DNA of 64,000 bases. Source: Lysinibacillus sp. ZYM-1. GTDB lineage: Bacteria > Bacillota > Bacilli > Bacillales_A > Planococcaceae. Each line of letters opens with the position of its first letter. The first letter of the stretch is position 1. This document shows, in pieces, positions 27,533 to 36,333 of the stretch. The notes beneath the pieces are model-generated. The model was not told where the DNA came from and made no database searches. It was given only the letters and a program-made list of their open reading frames with translations. The stretch covers positions 1-64,000 of the forward strand of contig NZ_KQ465128.1 of the NCBI RefSeq assembly GCF_001308875.1, read 5' to 3'. The translations under genes and the position numbers were made by a program.

Positions 27533-27557
27533 GGAGATGGCCATTACGGCCATCTCC
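27533..27557 (-). other. Perfect 10-bp hairpin downstream of the MBL hydrolase gene
   Basis: GGAGATGGCC and GGCCATCTCC flank a 5-base loop about 40 bases past the stop codon. No T-run follows on either strand, so it is more likely an mRNA 3'-end structure than a terminator. Confidence 0.5.
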
Positions 27558-27594
27558 AGACGTACGAATCCAATAGCCTCTGCAGATGCATACG

Positions 27595-28617
27595 CTATTC
27601 TTGCCATACGCTCATAGGGTCCCATGGCTTGATTCGATCTCCATATTTCTCGGATAAAAAAGCTTTCATGTCTTCCAGTTTTGTAGGAACCTCATTCCAA
27701 TTTGGAAGAGATGGCAACCCCCGTTTGCTTTTTAAGAGGATATCCACCGTAATATACAAACGTTCTGGCTGAATCCAATGAAGGAAGCGAGAAATATTGA
27801 TTTCCTTAGTCAAGGACAAGGAATCAATCTCGTCATTGTAATGCTTGTTGAACTCACTGATCAAGTTCAGGAGGTAGTCTCTCTGTTCCTTCACGAAGTC
27901 CAGGCCGCATATGGCGCCATGTCCTGGAACAACGATTTCAGGTTTAATGTCATCGATAATGCGATCAAGTACTTTAATCCAGTTGAGGGTTCCTTCTTCA
28001 CTGTATGCCGTACAACCGTTAAACACGACATCGCCGGCGAACAGCACTTTTTCTTTTGGCATCCACAACAGCAAGTCACTGTCAGAGTGGGCCGGAGCCA
28101 CATTGTAAATCATAACTTCAGTTTCGCCAAGACGTATGTTGATATCGTCCTTTATCTCAATATTCGGATGCACCCATTCTACGCCCTCCAGGTCGAATCC
28201 TTCAAATTCCGCTGCAAAAAACTTCTCGCCTTGAGTCGATTCCGGAGAATTCTTCCCTCTTTTGATGACGCTATCCATCCATGCGATATTTTCGGTAAGA
28301 CGCTCCCTGGCCGCTTGCTTGTGCATAATAATACAGGCTTCTTCAAACACTTTGTTCCCCCAGGTATGGTCGCTGTTATAGTGCGAGTTCACCACATAGG
28401 CGGGAGAGCCGCCATTGCTTACTTCCTTAAAAGCATCTCGCATTTCTCGCGCATGGAACAAATCGAAGAACGTGTCATACACCAGACCTTCACCTTTGTT
28501 GATAAACCCGGCATTGGCCCAACTGATACCACGATACGGCGAAATACCGGCAAAGACGCCATCTGCGACTTCAAAAAATTTAACCCGAGGTTTTTGGATA
28601 ATACTTCTATACTTCAT
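27595..28617 (-). CDS. MBL-fold metallo-hydrolase
   Basis: This 340-residue metallo-beta-lactamase-fold hydrolase has metal motifs H79-Y-N-S-D83-H84, APAHSDSDLLLW, LFAGDVVFNG and VPGHG. The second position of the usual HxHxDH is asparagine here. The ATG at 28617 with AAAGGAG 7 bases upstream is preferred over the frame to 28755. It is divergent from an FAH-family gene, and a TetR regulator follows that gene, suggesting a small catabolic cassette for a ring-cleavage or keto-acid substrate. Base composition is visibly richer in GC than the flanking genes, a sign of transfer. Confidence 0.85.
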   Translation of the reverse strand: MKYRSIIQKPRVKFFEVADGVFAGISPYRGISWANAGFINKGEGLVYDTFFDLFHAREMRDAFKEVSNGGSPAYVVNSHYNSDHTWGNKVFEEACIIMHKQAARERLTENIAWMDSVIKRGKNSPESTQGEKFFAAEFEGFDLEGVEWVHPNIEIKDDINIRLGETEVMIYNVAPAHSDSDLLLWMPKEKVLFAGDVVFNGCTAYSEEGTLNWIKVLDRIIDDIKPEIVVPGHGAICGLDFVKEQRDYLLNLISEFNKHYNDEIDSLSLTKEINISRFLHWIQPERLYITVDILLKSKRGLPSLPNWNEVPTKLEDMKAFLSEKYGDRIKPWDPMSVWQE

Positions 28618-28649
28618 AATAATTCTCCTTTGCGTATATGTTTTTTTGT

Positions 28650-28736
28650 TAGTCACACTGACTACATCTTTATTATAGAGAATGGAAAATAAAAAGCAAG
28701 CGAGCACTTGCGTGCATTCACTCTGTGTAATATGAT
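28650..28736. promoter_or_regulatory. Divergent promoters and palindrome between the MBL and FAH genes
   Basis: Leftward: TTGCTT (28699-28694), 16 bases, TATAAT (28677-28672). Rightward: TTGCGT (28708-28713), 17 bases, TATGAT (28731-28736). A perfect palindrome, TAGTCA-CAC-TGACTA (28650-28664), lies just downstream of the leftward -10 box and could be an operator. Confidence 0.6.
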
Positions 28737-28781
28737 AATAACTGAACAACATCACACTACATGGATGGAGGCGCTATAAAC

Positions 28782-29792
28782 ATGAAACTGGTAACCTTTC
28801 ACATCAAAACTTCGAAGGAACCTTTGTTTGGGCTTGTCATTAACGAGATATTTGTCGTGTCTTTTGCCGCAATCATGAAAAAGCAGGGGACATTCGTTGA
28901 CAGTCTACAAAGTATGGACAGCTATTTACAACATTTGCCGGCAAGCCATGCTGCCGCTAAGGAACAGATGCAATATGCTGTTAGACAGCCGCATCAATTC
29001 AATGAAAATGAAATCTGTCCAATTGCAGCGGTAAAACTGTTGCCGCCGATTCTGAACCCGGCTGCGCTTATTGATTTCGGGTTGACGCCAAGACATCTGA
29101 GAAATGCTGGCGTAAATCTGCTGCAAAGAGAATACACAGGGGCGGAAAGAGAAGAGTTCAAACGAAAAATTGCCTAAAAATTTCAGCAGGAACCGAATAA
29201 AGTAACTTTCAGTTATTACAAGTGTAACCATAATGCATTGATTGGCGATGGGGCTACAATTCATTGGCCATCGTACTCTTCTTACCTGGATATCGAACCG
29301 GAGCTGGCCTTTGTTACAGGGAAAGGGAACTGCATTGCTGGTTATGTTATTTTTAACGACAGTACTGCTCGCGATGTGCAGTGGCCTGATTTTCAGGCGT
29401 TGACCGGACCAACGCGGTGCAAAGATTTTGATTACAGCAAAGGAATAGGACCATTTCTGGTTACACCGGATGAAATTGATAACCCGCTGGCACTGGATGT
29501 GGATGTACGCATCGGAGAGAGACTGCACTGGAAGGGAAGCACATCCGAGTATTCCGCGCACCCTGCAAAAGTGATGGAGGAGGTTCTCAAAGTTTTCACG
29601 CCGCTCCCAGGTACGATTAAAGGAATGGGGACGATACAAGATTGCTGCGCAATGGAGACCGAACAATGGCTGTTACCCGCTGACCGAATCCAGATTACGT
29701 TGGATAAATTAGGAACGCTCACGCAATTGGTGCCTGATCATGTCAAGATTACGGAAGCAAGTCGCTGGGAAAAAAGAAGCGATTTACCTTAA
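28782..29792 (+). pseudogene. Fumarylacetoacetate hydrolase family gene with one in-frame stop
   Basis: The 336-codon frame is open except for TAA at 29175-29177, between EEFKRKIA and KFQQEPNKV. Both sides are in the same frame and both match the FAH family: PRHLRNAGVNLLQREY before the stop, and DIEPELAFV (metal glutamates), NDSTARDVQ and SKGIGPF after it. FAH enzymes cleave C-C bonds in acylpyruvates or hydrate 2-oxo-pentenoates. The start is ATG 28782 with GGAGG upstream. One point mutation (for example CAA or GAA to TAA) explains it, so loss may be recent; readthrough is less likely. Confidence 0.82.
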
Positions 29793-29828
29793 ATAAACGT
29801 TTACGAAGATGATGAATCCCGAACCCTA

Positions 29829-29872
29829 TTGCATATGTATAACTTGTAGTATAATAGGTTTAACATATGCAA
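29829..29872 (+). promoter_or_regulatory. Promoter of the tetR gene flanked by 10-bp inverted repeats
   Basis: TTGCATATGT (29829-29838) and ACATATGCAA (29863-29872) are perfect inverted repeats. TATAAT sits at 29850-29855, and the left arm overlaps a TTGCAT -35-like box at 15 bases. Autoregulation by the TetR protein is inferred. Confidence 0.6.
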
Positions 29873-29885
29873 AAGGAGTAATACA

Positions 29886-30467
29886 ATGCATACTTCAGAC
29901 AGAATCATTGAAGCCGCGACACGGCTCATAAAAAAGAATGGCTATCGGGGAGTAAGCACCAAAGCCATTGCAGCGGAAGCTACAGTCAATGAATCTACTA
30001 TTTTCCGGCATTTTGGAAGCAAGCAAGGCATACTAGAAGCCATCATTGAAAGGCATTCGGATATCCCGCAATTTGAGAAGCTGTTAATGGAGGAAGCGAC
30101 CGATAATCCGGAAGTTGATCTGCTGAATGTAAGCCAGCAGTACCGCTTGTTTTTCCATAAAAATGCGGATATTATTTTGATTGGCATCCGCGAAAAAGGA
30201 ATATTTCCTGAATTAGACAGAGTGCTGGCCGAGCCGCCGGTGAAGCTGCACTCTTTGCTGGTTGAATATTTTGAACGATTGCAGAAGAAAAAAATCATAG
30301 CCAGACAGGATGCGCGTCTTGCCGCCATGTCTTTTCTCTCGACGTGCTACGGCTTTCAGATGAGCGAGCTGATTCACCAGCAATATCAGTCCCAACTCGT
30401 CACCGAGGAAGAGTTCTACAAGTACATTGTCTCATCGTTTGTTAAAGGAATATTGTCTCAGTCATAA
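29886..30467 (+). CDS. TetR/AcrR family transcriptional regulator
   Basis: This 193-residue regulator has the N-terminal TetR helix-turn-helix (residues 5-50: IIEAATRLIKKNGYRG, STKAIAAEATVNESTIFRHF, GSKQGILEAII) and an all-helical ligand domain without a recognisable ligand signature. AAAAGGAG precedes the ATG. It lies 94 bases after the FAH gene, has its own promoter with inverted repeats, and probably controls itself and the MBL and FAH genes. It shares the elevated GC content of that cassette. A good terminator follows. Confidence 0.88.
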   Translation: MHTSDRIIEAATRLIKKNGYRGVSTKAIAAEATVNESTIFRHFGSKQGILEAIIERHSDIPQFEKLLMEEATDNPEVDLLNVSQQYRLFFHKNADIILIGIREKGIFPELDRVLAEPPVKLHSLLVEYFERLQKKKIIARQDARLAAMSFLSTCYGFQMSELIHQQYQSQLVTEEEFYKYIVSSFVKGILSQS

Positions 30468-30507
30468 AAAGCCTGTAGTCTGCAAACATTGCCGATGCAG
30501 GCTTTTT
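30466..30507 (+). terminator. Terminator of the tetR gene
   Basis: AAAAAGCCTG (30466-30475) pairs with CAGGCTTTTT (30498-30507). Confidence 0.8.
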
Positions 30508-30542
30508 CAGCATATGAACAACGATGCAGTCGCATTCAATAA

Positions 30543-30944
30543 TGCTCTACGAGCCAGCGGTGGTGGCGCAATCTTAGTATTGAAGAAAAAAGAACTGCAC
30601 TGTATAAGTATATTAATAGCCAAGAGTATCCACAGCTTAAATTAAGTGATGTAACTAAACAAATTGGATTTAAAAGCAATGAATCATTAAGATCGGTTTT
30701 TCCAGATGAATGTCGATTAATAAGCGCCAGATATAAAGTGTATAAAACAAAAGAAAAATTAGAACAAGTAAAAAAAGTAAAACAGCAAATTAGTGATTGT
30801 GTTTTTAAAGCTTTTGAAGAAGGAAAAGTCCTTAATAAGGGTTACATTCAAAGCAAAGTTAAAATAGGGAGGCAATTAATGAATCCTGAAATTAGGGATT
30901 ACGTAAAGAAAATTCTAGAAGTTAGTCATAAAGACTTTCAATAA
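30543..30944 (+). pseudogene. C-terminal remnant of a TniQ/TnsD-like protein
   Basis: An open frame of about 130 codons without a sensible start carries RWWRNLSIEEKRTALYKYIN, then LSDVTKQIGFKSNESLRSVF, PDECRLISARYKVYK and GRQLMNPEIRDYVKKIL. The pattern of a helix-turn-helix, then F-P-x-x-C-x-x-I-x-x-R-Y-x-x-Y, then a basic helix and a final R-x-x-x-x-P segment, is what is seen at the C-terminus of TniQ/TnsD-type target-selection proteins of Tn7-like elements. Everything upstream is missing, and the ATG at 30738 is internal. No TnsA, B or C gene is near. Family assignment is from memory of the pattern and is moderate. Confidence 0.45.
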
Positions 30945-30964
30945 AAATATTAAAAAAATGTATA

Positions 30965-31273
30965 ATGGTACCGGTTTTGATGCGAATTATTCTTAGTAAA
31001 TCACTTGTGGGATATATACCGAAAGGAAAGCGAACTCTAAAACCTGAAAGAATAGAACAATTAGCACAAATAATGAACACAACTACTAAAAAACTTATGC
31101 AACCAGAAGTTGTAAAGAAAGATAAACTAACAGTAAATATAAGAGGGGAATTAACTAATCGTCGCTCTCGTAGAGAGCTCGATTCTTTACTGTTTGCAAT
31201 TAATGATTACACTGGACTAAAAGTGCAGATGAGAGAACGTGGACAGAAAGAACGCAGTAGAATTAATAGCTGA
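30965..31273 (+). pseudogene. XRE-family regulator remnant lacking its N-terminus
   Basis: This 102-codon frame reads SKSLVGYIPKGKRTLKPERI and EQLAQIMNTTTKKLM, which match helices 3-5 of a SinR/Cro-type HTH (S..YVG.IE.GKR.P....LE.IA). The first two helices are lost and the usual IE is IP. The C-terminal part (NIRGELTNRRSRRELDSLL) is basic and unrecognised. No ribosome site precedes the ATG. Together with the preceding remnant it marks the decayed edge of a mobile element. The stretch 31274-31350 holds nothing recognisable. Confidence 0.5.
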
Positions 31274-31350
31274 AGCATTTACTACGGGAACATCCTACAT
31301 ATATAGTTGATCATGTAAATGATCTTCTAAAATATCTCTAAAATGATGAA

Positions 31351-31378
31351 AAAACTGCATAGGAACATGCAGTTTTTT
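31351..31378 (-). terminator. Terminator of the liaFSR operon
   Basis: AAAACTGCAT (31351-31360) pairs with ATGCAGTTTT (31367-31376) with a 6-base loop. T-runs lie on both sides, so it can work in both directions. Confidence 0.75.
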
Positions 31379-31387
31379 ATGTAGAGT

Positions 31388-32026
31388 TTATTTAGCAAGA
31401 CCGTTCTGGAATGCATAGACAACGGCTTGAGTGCGATCCTGAACTTCAAGCTTTGCTAGAATATTGCTGACATGAGTTTTCACCGTTTTTAAGGCAATAT
31501 ATAGCTCGTCGGCGATTTCCTGATTGGCTTTGCCCTTTGCCATTAGCAATAATACTTCCATCTCACGATCAGTAAGTTGCTCGTAAAGTGCTGTACTATT
31601 ACCATGGCGCATACGGTGCATCATTTTTGAAGTGACTTCTGGCTCCAAAACGGTTTCGCCACTCATTGTTTTACGAATTGCATCTGCAATTTGTTTAGCA
31701 TTTGATGTTTTTAAGATATAACTGACTGCACCTGCCTCTAAAGCAGGGTAGACTTTGTCATCATCTAAAAAACTAGTTACCATCATGATTTTTGCCTCAG
31801 GCCATACTGCTAAAATTTCTGCTGTTGCCTCAGCACCAGTCATAATGGGCATGACATTATCCATTAAAATAATATCTGGTCTTAGGGCAAGGGCACGCTC
31901 AACAGCTTCTTGCCCGTTTTCAGCCTCACCGACAACAGTTATATCTGGCTGAGCGGATAAGTATGCTGAAACACCGATTCGCACCATTTCATGATCATCC
32001 ACTATGAGCACTTGAATCATCGTCAT
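31388..32026 (-). CDS. liaR: Response regulator LiaR (NarL/LuxR type)
   Basis: This 212-residue protein has a receiver domain (acidic pair D10/D11, phosphoacceptor D56 in ILMDNVMP, T in MMVTSF, lysine in YILKTSN) and a LuxR-type HTH at residues 148-205 ([35 protein letters not shown]). It overlaps the end of the kinase gene by 32 bases. With LiaS and LiaF it forms the three-component envelope-stress system that responds to cell-wall antibiotics such as bacitracin, in Bacillus controlling liaIH. AGGAGGAGG precedes the ATG. Confidence 0.9.
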   Translation of the reverse strand: MTMIQVLIVDDHEMVRIGVSAYLSAQPDITVVGEAENGQEAVERALALRPDIILMDNVMPIMTGAEATAEILAVWPEAKIMMVTSFLDDDKVYPALEAGAVSYILKTSNAKQIADAIRKTMSGETVLEPEVTSKMMHRMRHGNSTALYEQLTDREMEVLLLMAKGKANQEIADELYIALKTVKTHVSNILAKLEVQDRTQAVVYAFQNGLAK

Positions 32027-33035
32027 TAACCTCCTCCTTATGTAGTGGAATTTTAACCTCTACAATTGTTCCTTCTTCAGGCACTGACACAATTTTGTAT
32101 GTGCAGCCAATTTCAACTGCTCGTTCAGCAATATTTTGCAAGCCGTACGAAGTAGATTTATCTGCCTCAACATCAAAGCCTAAACCATTATCTTGAATTC
32201 GTAAAATGGCTAAGTCATCGCGTGCAACAAGCAACAATTCTACTTCACTTGCTTTAGCATGTCGAAGTGTATTGGAGAGAGCCTCCTGGGCAATGCGGAA
32301 AAGATGATCTTCTTCTGCTTTAGTTAATGCCATTTCTTCTAGCTCATATTCAATATGGAAGTAAACTTTTTGCTGAAGCTCAATAATTAATTCCTCTAAG
32401 CCTTGCGCAAGCGTTTTATTGCGGAGTGCAACAGGTCGTAAGTGTAACAGTAATGCACGCATTTCGAGCTGTGCTTGTTGAACAATTTTTTCCACTTGTT
32501 TTAGGCTAGTCGCATTTTCGTCATTTTCAGTCAAAGCCGAGAGCAACATGGAGGCAGCAAACAATTGCTGTGACACAGAATCATGTAATTCTCTAGCTAG
32601 TCGTTGACGTTCCGCAATGATTCGCTCTTGAATAATCTTGTCATGAGCTTCTGCACGTTCATTGGACAAGCGCTGTAAACTTTTACGTTGTGTATCTATT
32701 AATTCACTTGTTTGAACAAGTGCTTTTTTTAATGGTTTCGGAAGGGCTTGCTTTTTAGGAAGTACAAAATCAGGCTCGATTAATTGCTTTACAATACGCG
32801 TTGCTTGAACCTCTCTGGCACGAGCGGTCATACTGATCCAGCTGGCAAAGAGGAAGCTCAGAGCAAAAAGGCTGACAATAATAATCCCGCCAAGAGGAAA
32901 ATTATTATAATTCTGTAGCCATAAAGGCTCCCATGTTTTCTTGTCAGGATTTCCCCATACGCCAACAAGTAACCCGAATGTAGCACTCATTAAAATGAAA
33001 AATAAGGTAAATAATCTTGAGATAAAGGCAATCAT
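31995..33035 (-). CDS. liaS: Sensor histidine kinase LiaS
   Basis: This 346-residue kinase has two N-terminal membrane helices (residues 5-27 and 45-68) with a very short outer loop, the intramembrane-sensing design. A coiled coil and a HisKA_3 domain follow ([19 protein letters not shown] with the phosphorylated His), then a GHKL ATPase domain ([26 protein letters not shown]). It overlaps liaF by four bases and liaR by 32. GGAGGTG lies upstream of the ATG. The small sensor loop implies that LiaF or a membrane state supplies the signal. Confidence 0.9.
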   Translation of the reverse strand: MIAFISRLFTLFFILMSATFGLLVGVWGNPDKKTWEPLWLQNYNNFPLGGIIIVSLFALSFLFASWISMTARAREVQATRIVKQLIEPDFVLPKKQALPKPLKKALVQTSELIDTQRKSLQRLSNERAEAHDKIIQERIIAERQRLARELHDSVSQQLFAASMLLSALTENDENATSLKQVEKIVQQAQLEMRALLLHLRPVALRNKTLAQGLEELIIELQQKVYFHIEYELEEMALTKAEEDHLFRIAQEALSNTLRHAKASEVELLLVARDDLAILRIQDNGLGFDVEADKSTSYGLQNIAERAVEIGCTYKIVSVPEEGTIVEVKIPLHKEEVNDDDSSAHSG

Positions 33036-33724
33036 TTACGTAGCACCTCCAAATCTCCAAGCCATGTTGCAACATGAATAATTAATATGCGTTTTGCATC
33101 CTCAGGATTTCCATCAGAGAAGCTAACACTTTCGTTTAATATACGTTGTGGGCCAACATGTAAGCAGCTAAGCTCACCAAATAGTGTAGTATAGTGTAAA
33201 CGGAATGGTATTTCATAGGGAACATAGATTTGAACTTTACCGATACCTTGTCGAATAGTAATAAGACTAGTGCCAGCCGGTAAAATCGTTTGAGTCGTAT
33301 CAATTGTAATATCTCCGGCAAGACGCTGAATTTGCACATCTTGCCATTTGTATGCCTCTGTAGGTGCGGGCATTGTACCAATTAAATCATTTTTAGTGGT
33401 AGATAGTTTTTTAAAAAGCTCTGCACCAACTACTTTTGGTTCATTTTCTCGTTGTAAGTATTGATAAAGCATATATAAGAGCATAACAACGATGAATAAA
33501 CGAAGGCTCCACATCGTGAATAAAGCAATCGCAATGAAAAAAATACCAGTCCATTTAAAAAAGCGAACTTTCTTAGAAAAACTTAAATAAAGAAGTACTG
33601 CCCCAATCAATAAACAGAAGGCGCCACCATTATTAAAAATTGTAAGCTCCACAAAGACGAGTAAAAAGAAGCATAGTACCCAAAATGTGAGCTTATTTGT
33701 TGTGAAATTTTGCAAGAGGGTCAC
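33032..33724 (-). CDS. liaF: LiaF-like negative regulator of the LiaRS system
   Basis: This 230-residue protein has three to four membrane helices in the first 90 residues and a C-terminal soluble domain (DVQIQRLAGDITIDTTQTI, IRQGIGKVQIYVPYEIPF, FGELSCL) that matches the LiaF/YvqF C-terminal domain. LiaF keeps the kinase off without envelope stress. The start is GTG at 33724; a TTG at 33715 has better spacing from AGAAGGG and may be the real one. First gene of liaF-liaS-liaR. Confidence 0.87.
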   Translation of the reverse strand: MTLLQNFTTNKLTFWVLCFFLLVFVELTIFNNGGAFCLLIGAVLLYLSFSKKVRFFKWTGIFFIAIALFTMWSLRLFIVVMLLYMLYQYLQRENEPKVVGAELFKKLSTTKNDLIGTMPAPTEAYKWQDVQIQRLAGDITIDTTQTILPAGTSLITIRQGIGKVQIYVPYEIPFRLHYTTLFGELSCLHVGPQRILNESVSFSDGNPEDAKRILIIHVATWLGDLEVLRK

Positions 33725-33778
33725 CCTTCTTTCTAAAAATTGATGTGAGAAGCCGAACTTCTCTAACTAGTTACAGCT

Positions 33779-34894
33779 TTAGTAATTTTCAAGCATTTTT
33801 TTTAATGTGTCATTTATTAAAGTGAAATCAAGTTTGTTTGGATAGTGGGCAGAATATTGCAATGTAATAAACTCCTTGCCATTTGGCGCATCTAAAATCT
33901 CGTAATATTGCTTTGATAATTCATAATTTGTCTGTTTATCATATTTTCCCTGAATAATGTATACAGGAATATCAATACTTTGTACAGTTTCAAAAAAATT
34001 AGTAAGAATAATTTCCTTTTTTAATTGTTTGCTTTTGATAAGACTAAATTGGGGTCCAGAAATAAATGCTTTATAAATATCTTGCAAAGAATAATCCGGA
34101 GAAGTAAAAGCCCCTTTAATTAAATCAAAAAGATTAACCTTTTCTATGGTATCATCAAAATAATTCATTCCTTTATATTGATTGATCAGATGGCTAAATT
34201 GATCTTCATTTTCTTCAAGATATGGTCCCTTACCTAAATTCTTCAAAATTCTGAGAGTTTTCTCATCGTTAATAGCTTGGGCTTCCTTTCTTATCCAATC
34301 ATAACCAAGTTCCTGCCCCTTTATCGTATTCGTCAATTGTGAAATGCCTAAATAAGCATGAAACTTTTCAGGATACTGAGCTATTAAGTGTGTACCAATT
34401 ACTGTTCCAAATGATTGACCAATGACAAAGATCTTTTCTTGTTGGTATTGTACTCTGATATAATCGACGATACGATTAGCATCTTCGGTGAATTGAGTTA
34501 GGTTCATTGTTTGCATTGATAAGTTTTTATTATAACTTTTACCAGAACCACGTTGATCATAAAATACAGCTACGCAGTTCTCAGTTATTTCTGGAAACAA
34601 TGTTCTAGCACTTACACCATAAGGAAACGGTGCACCGGGACCACCGTGGAGGAATAAACAAAACGGTTTTTCTTTATCTTGCCCTTCCACTAATATAAAT
34701 TGTTTATCCCCATTGACTGTTATTTCTTTTAACTCACTAATACCTCCATTTTCTATAATGGCAGCACTTTGTTGTTTTATTTGCTGTTGCACTATGAAAC
34801 GATAACTTAATAAACTAAGTGTAAGTATTATAAGAAAAATTAAAGCAAATAGGCATATTTTAATCATATGATGGAACCACTTTCTATTTTTCAT
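33779..34894 (-). CDS. Membrane-anchored alpha/beta hydrolase (prolyl aminopeptidase-like, S33)
   Basis: This 371-residue protein has an N-terminal membrane anchor (residues 11-32) and an S33-type hydrolase domain: oxyanion loop LFLHGGPGAPF, YDQRGSGKS, nucleophile elbow VIGQSFGTVIG, a late aspartate in QGKYDKQTN and a histidine in YSAHYPNK. HGGPG is characteristic of proline iminopeptidase relatives. The ATG at 34894 with AAAGGA 9 bases upstream is chosen over the frame to 34993. It lies between liaH and liaF, reads the same way, and may have slipped into the lia region; the substrate is unknown. Confidence 0.8.
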   Translation of the reverse strand: MKNRKWFHHMIKICLFALIFLIILTLSLLSYRFIVQQQIKQQSAAIIENGGISELKEITVNGDKQFILVEGQDKEKPFCLFLHGGPGAPFPYGVSARTLFPEITENCVAVFYDQRGSGKSYNKNLSMQTMNLTQFTEDANRIVDYIRVQYQQEKIFVIGQSFGTVIGTHLIAQYPEKFHAYLGISQLTNTIKGQELGYDWIRKEAQAINDEKTLRILKNLGKGPYLEENEDQFSHLINQYKGMNYFDDTIEKVNLFDLIKGAFTSPDYSLQDIYKAFISGPQFSLIKSKQLKKEIILTNFFETVQSIDIPVYIIQGKYDKQTNYELSKQYYEILDAPNGKEFITLQYSAHYPNKLDFTLINDTLKKMLENY

Positions 34895-35080
34895 CTTAGT
34901 AAATTCCTTTATCCAGTAATGAAAAGAAACTATTATACCAAAGGATATGAAGGATGAAGTATGTGAAAAATCTGATGCATAGAAAACTTTCATACTGATG
35001 AATTGACATCCTTCTGTTTTTCTTCAAAGAAATGGGATGCTTCCTTAGAGGCATCCCTTATTTCTTTATATTATACCATG

Positions 35081-35719
35081 TTATTTATTTTCAATTAGTA
35101 GTGGTGAGCTGTCTTCTGCTGCTTTTTTTTCTAATTCAGCGAATCTTGCTTCAAATGTAGTGACTTCATGGTCTTTGTCGATTTGGTAAGCCAATTTGTC
35201 AATATAAGCTTCTAGATCTTCGAAATTTGCTTCATTGTTTTTGGCAATCATACCGTCCATTTGATGGTGGGCACGTGTTACATTTTCTTTGCCCATTAAC
35301 TGTAATTGACGAACTTTCATGTCTTTAATTTTGTGTTTCATTGTTTCGAATTTACGCTCTAGCTCGAAGTATTCGCGTGTACTTGCTTCAATACTCGCTT
35401 GTAATGTATGGTTGCGGACTGTGTAAGCTGTGACTTCATCCGTGGCGAAATCAATTAAATCTTGCTCACCACTAGTTTGAGCTAACGTCAGTTGGGATTC
35501 ACGTTTAGCCAGTAATTCAGCGTTTTGCTTATATTCTTGCTCTAGTTTTTCTTTTAATTGCCCTTGTCGCTCAAGTAATTTACCTGTTTGTTCTGTTTGT
35601 TTTTCTGCTTCGCGAATGTATTGATTTAACATCGCAATTGGATTTTTTTGTTCCTTTTTATCAAATAATTGATGTAAGTCTGCCTCTACTGTATATCTAA
35701 AACGTTGAAATAAATTCAT
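35081..35719 (-). CDS. liaH: PspA/IM30 family protein, LiaH-like
   Basis: This 212-residue protein is almost wholly coiled coil (residues 25-185), starting MNLFQRFRYTVEADLHQLFD and containing DPIAML-like NPIAMLNQYI. PspA/LiaH proteins form large rings or rods on stressed membranes and limit leakage. It lies 15 bases after the LiaI-like gene, so the two form an operon like liaIH. In Bacillus this operon is the main LiaR target; LiaFSR genes lie 1.3 kb further on the same strand. Confidence 0.9.
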   Translation of the reverse strand: MNLFQRFRYTVEADLHQLFDKKEQKNPIAMLNQYIREAEKQTEQTGKLLERQGQLKEKLEQEYKQNAELLAKRESQLTLAQTSGEQDLIDFATDEVTAYTVRNHTLQASIEASTREYFELERKFETMKHKIKDMKVRQLQLMGKENVTRAHHQMDGMIAKNNEANFEDLEAYIDKLAYQIDKDHEVTTFEARFAELEKKAAEDSSPLLIENK

Positions 35720-35734
35720 TTAAGTTCGCTCCTT

Positions 35735-36091
35735 TTATTTTGTTAAATTTGACCATTCTTTTTCAAAGTTTGTAAACGGATCTTCTTCTTTTTTCCCTTC
35801 GATTGTAGGGATTTTTACATCTTCGCCATTCCATTTTTTATAGATGACGTAGATAATAGCGATTGCTGCAAGACCAATCATTGCAGGAATGTTGGATACC
35901 GCTGATAGGACACCGATTAGTCCAACTGTAAACCAGAAGATTTTACCGAATGTTGACTTGCTTCCCATGTAGAAATGCATCCCCAGTGCTACAAATAATC
36001 CAGAGAATAGTAAGCCTGCCAATGGTCCAATTAAGGCAAGTGCAACACATGCTGCAATGACGCCTCCAGTTAATAGAAGAAATTTTTTCAT
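35735..36091 (-). CDS. liaI: LiaI-like small membrane protein
   Basis: This 118-residue protein has three to four membrane helices in the first 85 residues and a charged cytoplasmic tail (IPTIEGKKEEDPFTNFEKEW). Length, topology and position directly before the PspA-like gene match LiaI, the proposed membrane anchor for LiaH. Sequence motifs alone are not diagnostic. AAAGGAG precedes the ATG at good spacing. The 343 bases upstream (36092-36434) contain the promoter for this operon, the divergent sirA promoter and no other gene. Confidence 0.7.
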   Translation of the reverse strand: MKKFLLLTGGVIAACVALALIGPLAGLLFSGLFVALGMHFYMGSKSTFGKIFWFTVGLIGVLSAVSNIPAMIGLAAIAIIYVIYKKWNGEDVKIPTIEGKKEEDPFTNFEKEWSNLTK

Positions 36092-36333
36092 ATGTTTTAG
36101 CTCCTTTCGTTTGTACCTTTATGTTACCTATTTACAACATTGTCTAAAACGGACTCGAAATTGATTTTCTACTAGGTCTTGAGGCTGAGAACTATCTAGG
36201 CTGCAACAAAAAGTGGGTTTTTGACGTGCTTAAAGAGTGCATATTGCTTGTTTTCGATGAAAAATATCGGTTCTATTCTAGCGCTAAATATTATCTGCCA
36301 TAAAGTAGTTTTTAGAACCTAAACTAGAAGCTT

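Noticed and set aside
27778-28692. Long plus-strand open frame (304 codons) opposite the MBL hydrolase
   Set aside because: It is a shadow of the GC-richer MBL gene: no ribosome site, no recognisable domain, and the opposite frame has all metal-binding motifs.
28926-29666. Minus-strand open frame (246 codons) opposite the FAH gene
   Set aside because: Antisense shadow; unusual composition rich in C, R and S, no domain, and the sense frame matches the FAH family on both sides of the stop.
36092-36333. A gene or LiaR operator in the gap left of sirA
   Set aside because: No frame with a ribosome site and no palindrome that I can assign to LiaR; only the Spo0A boxes further right are supported.
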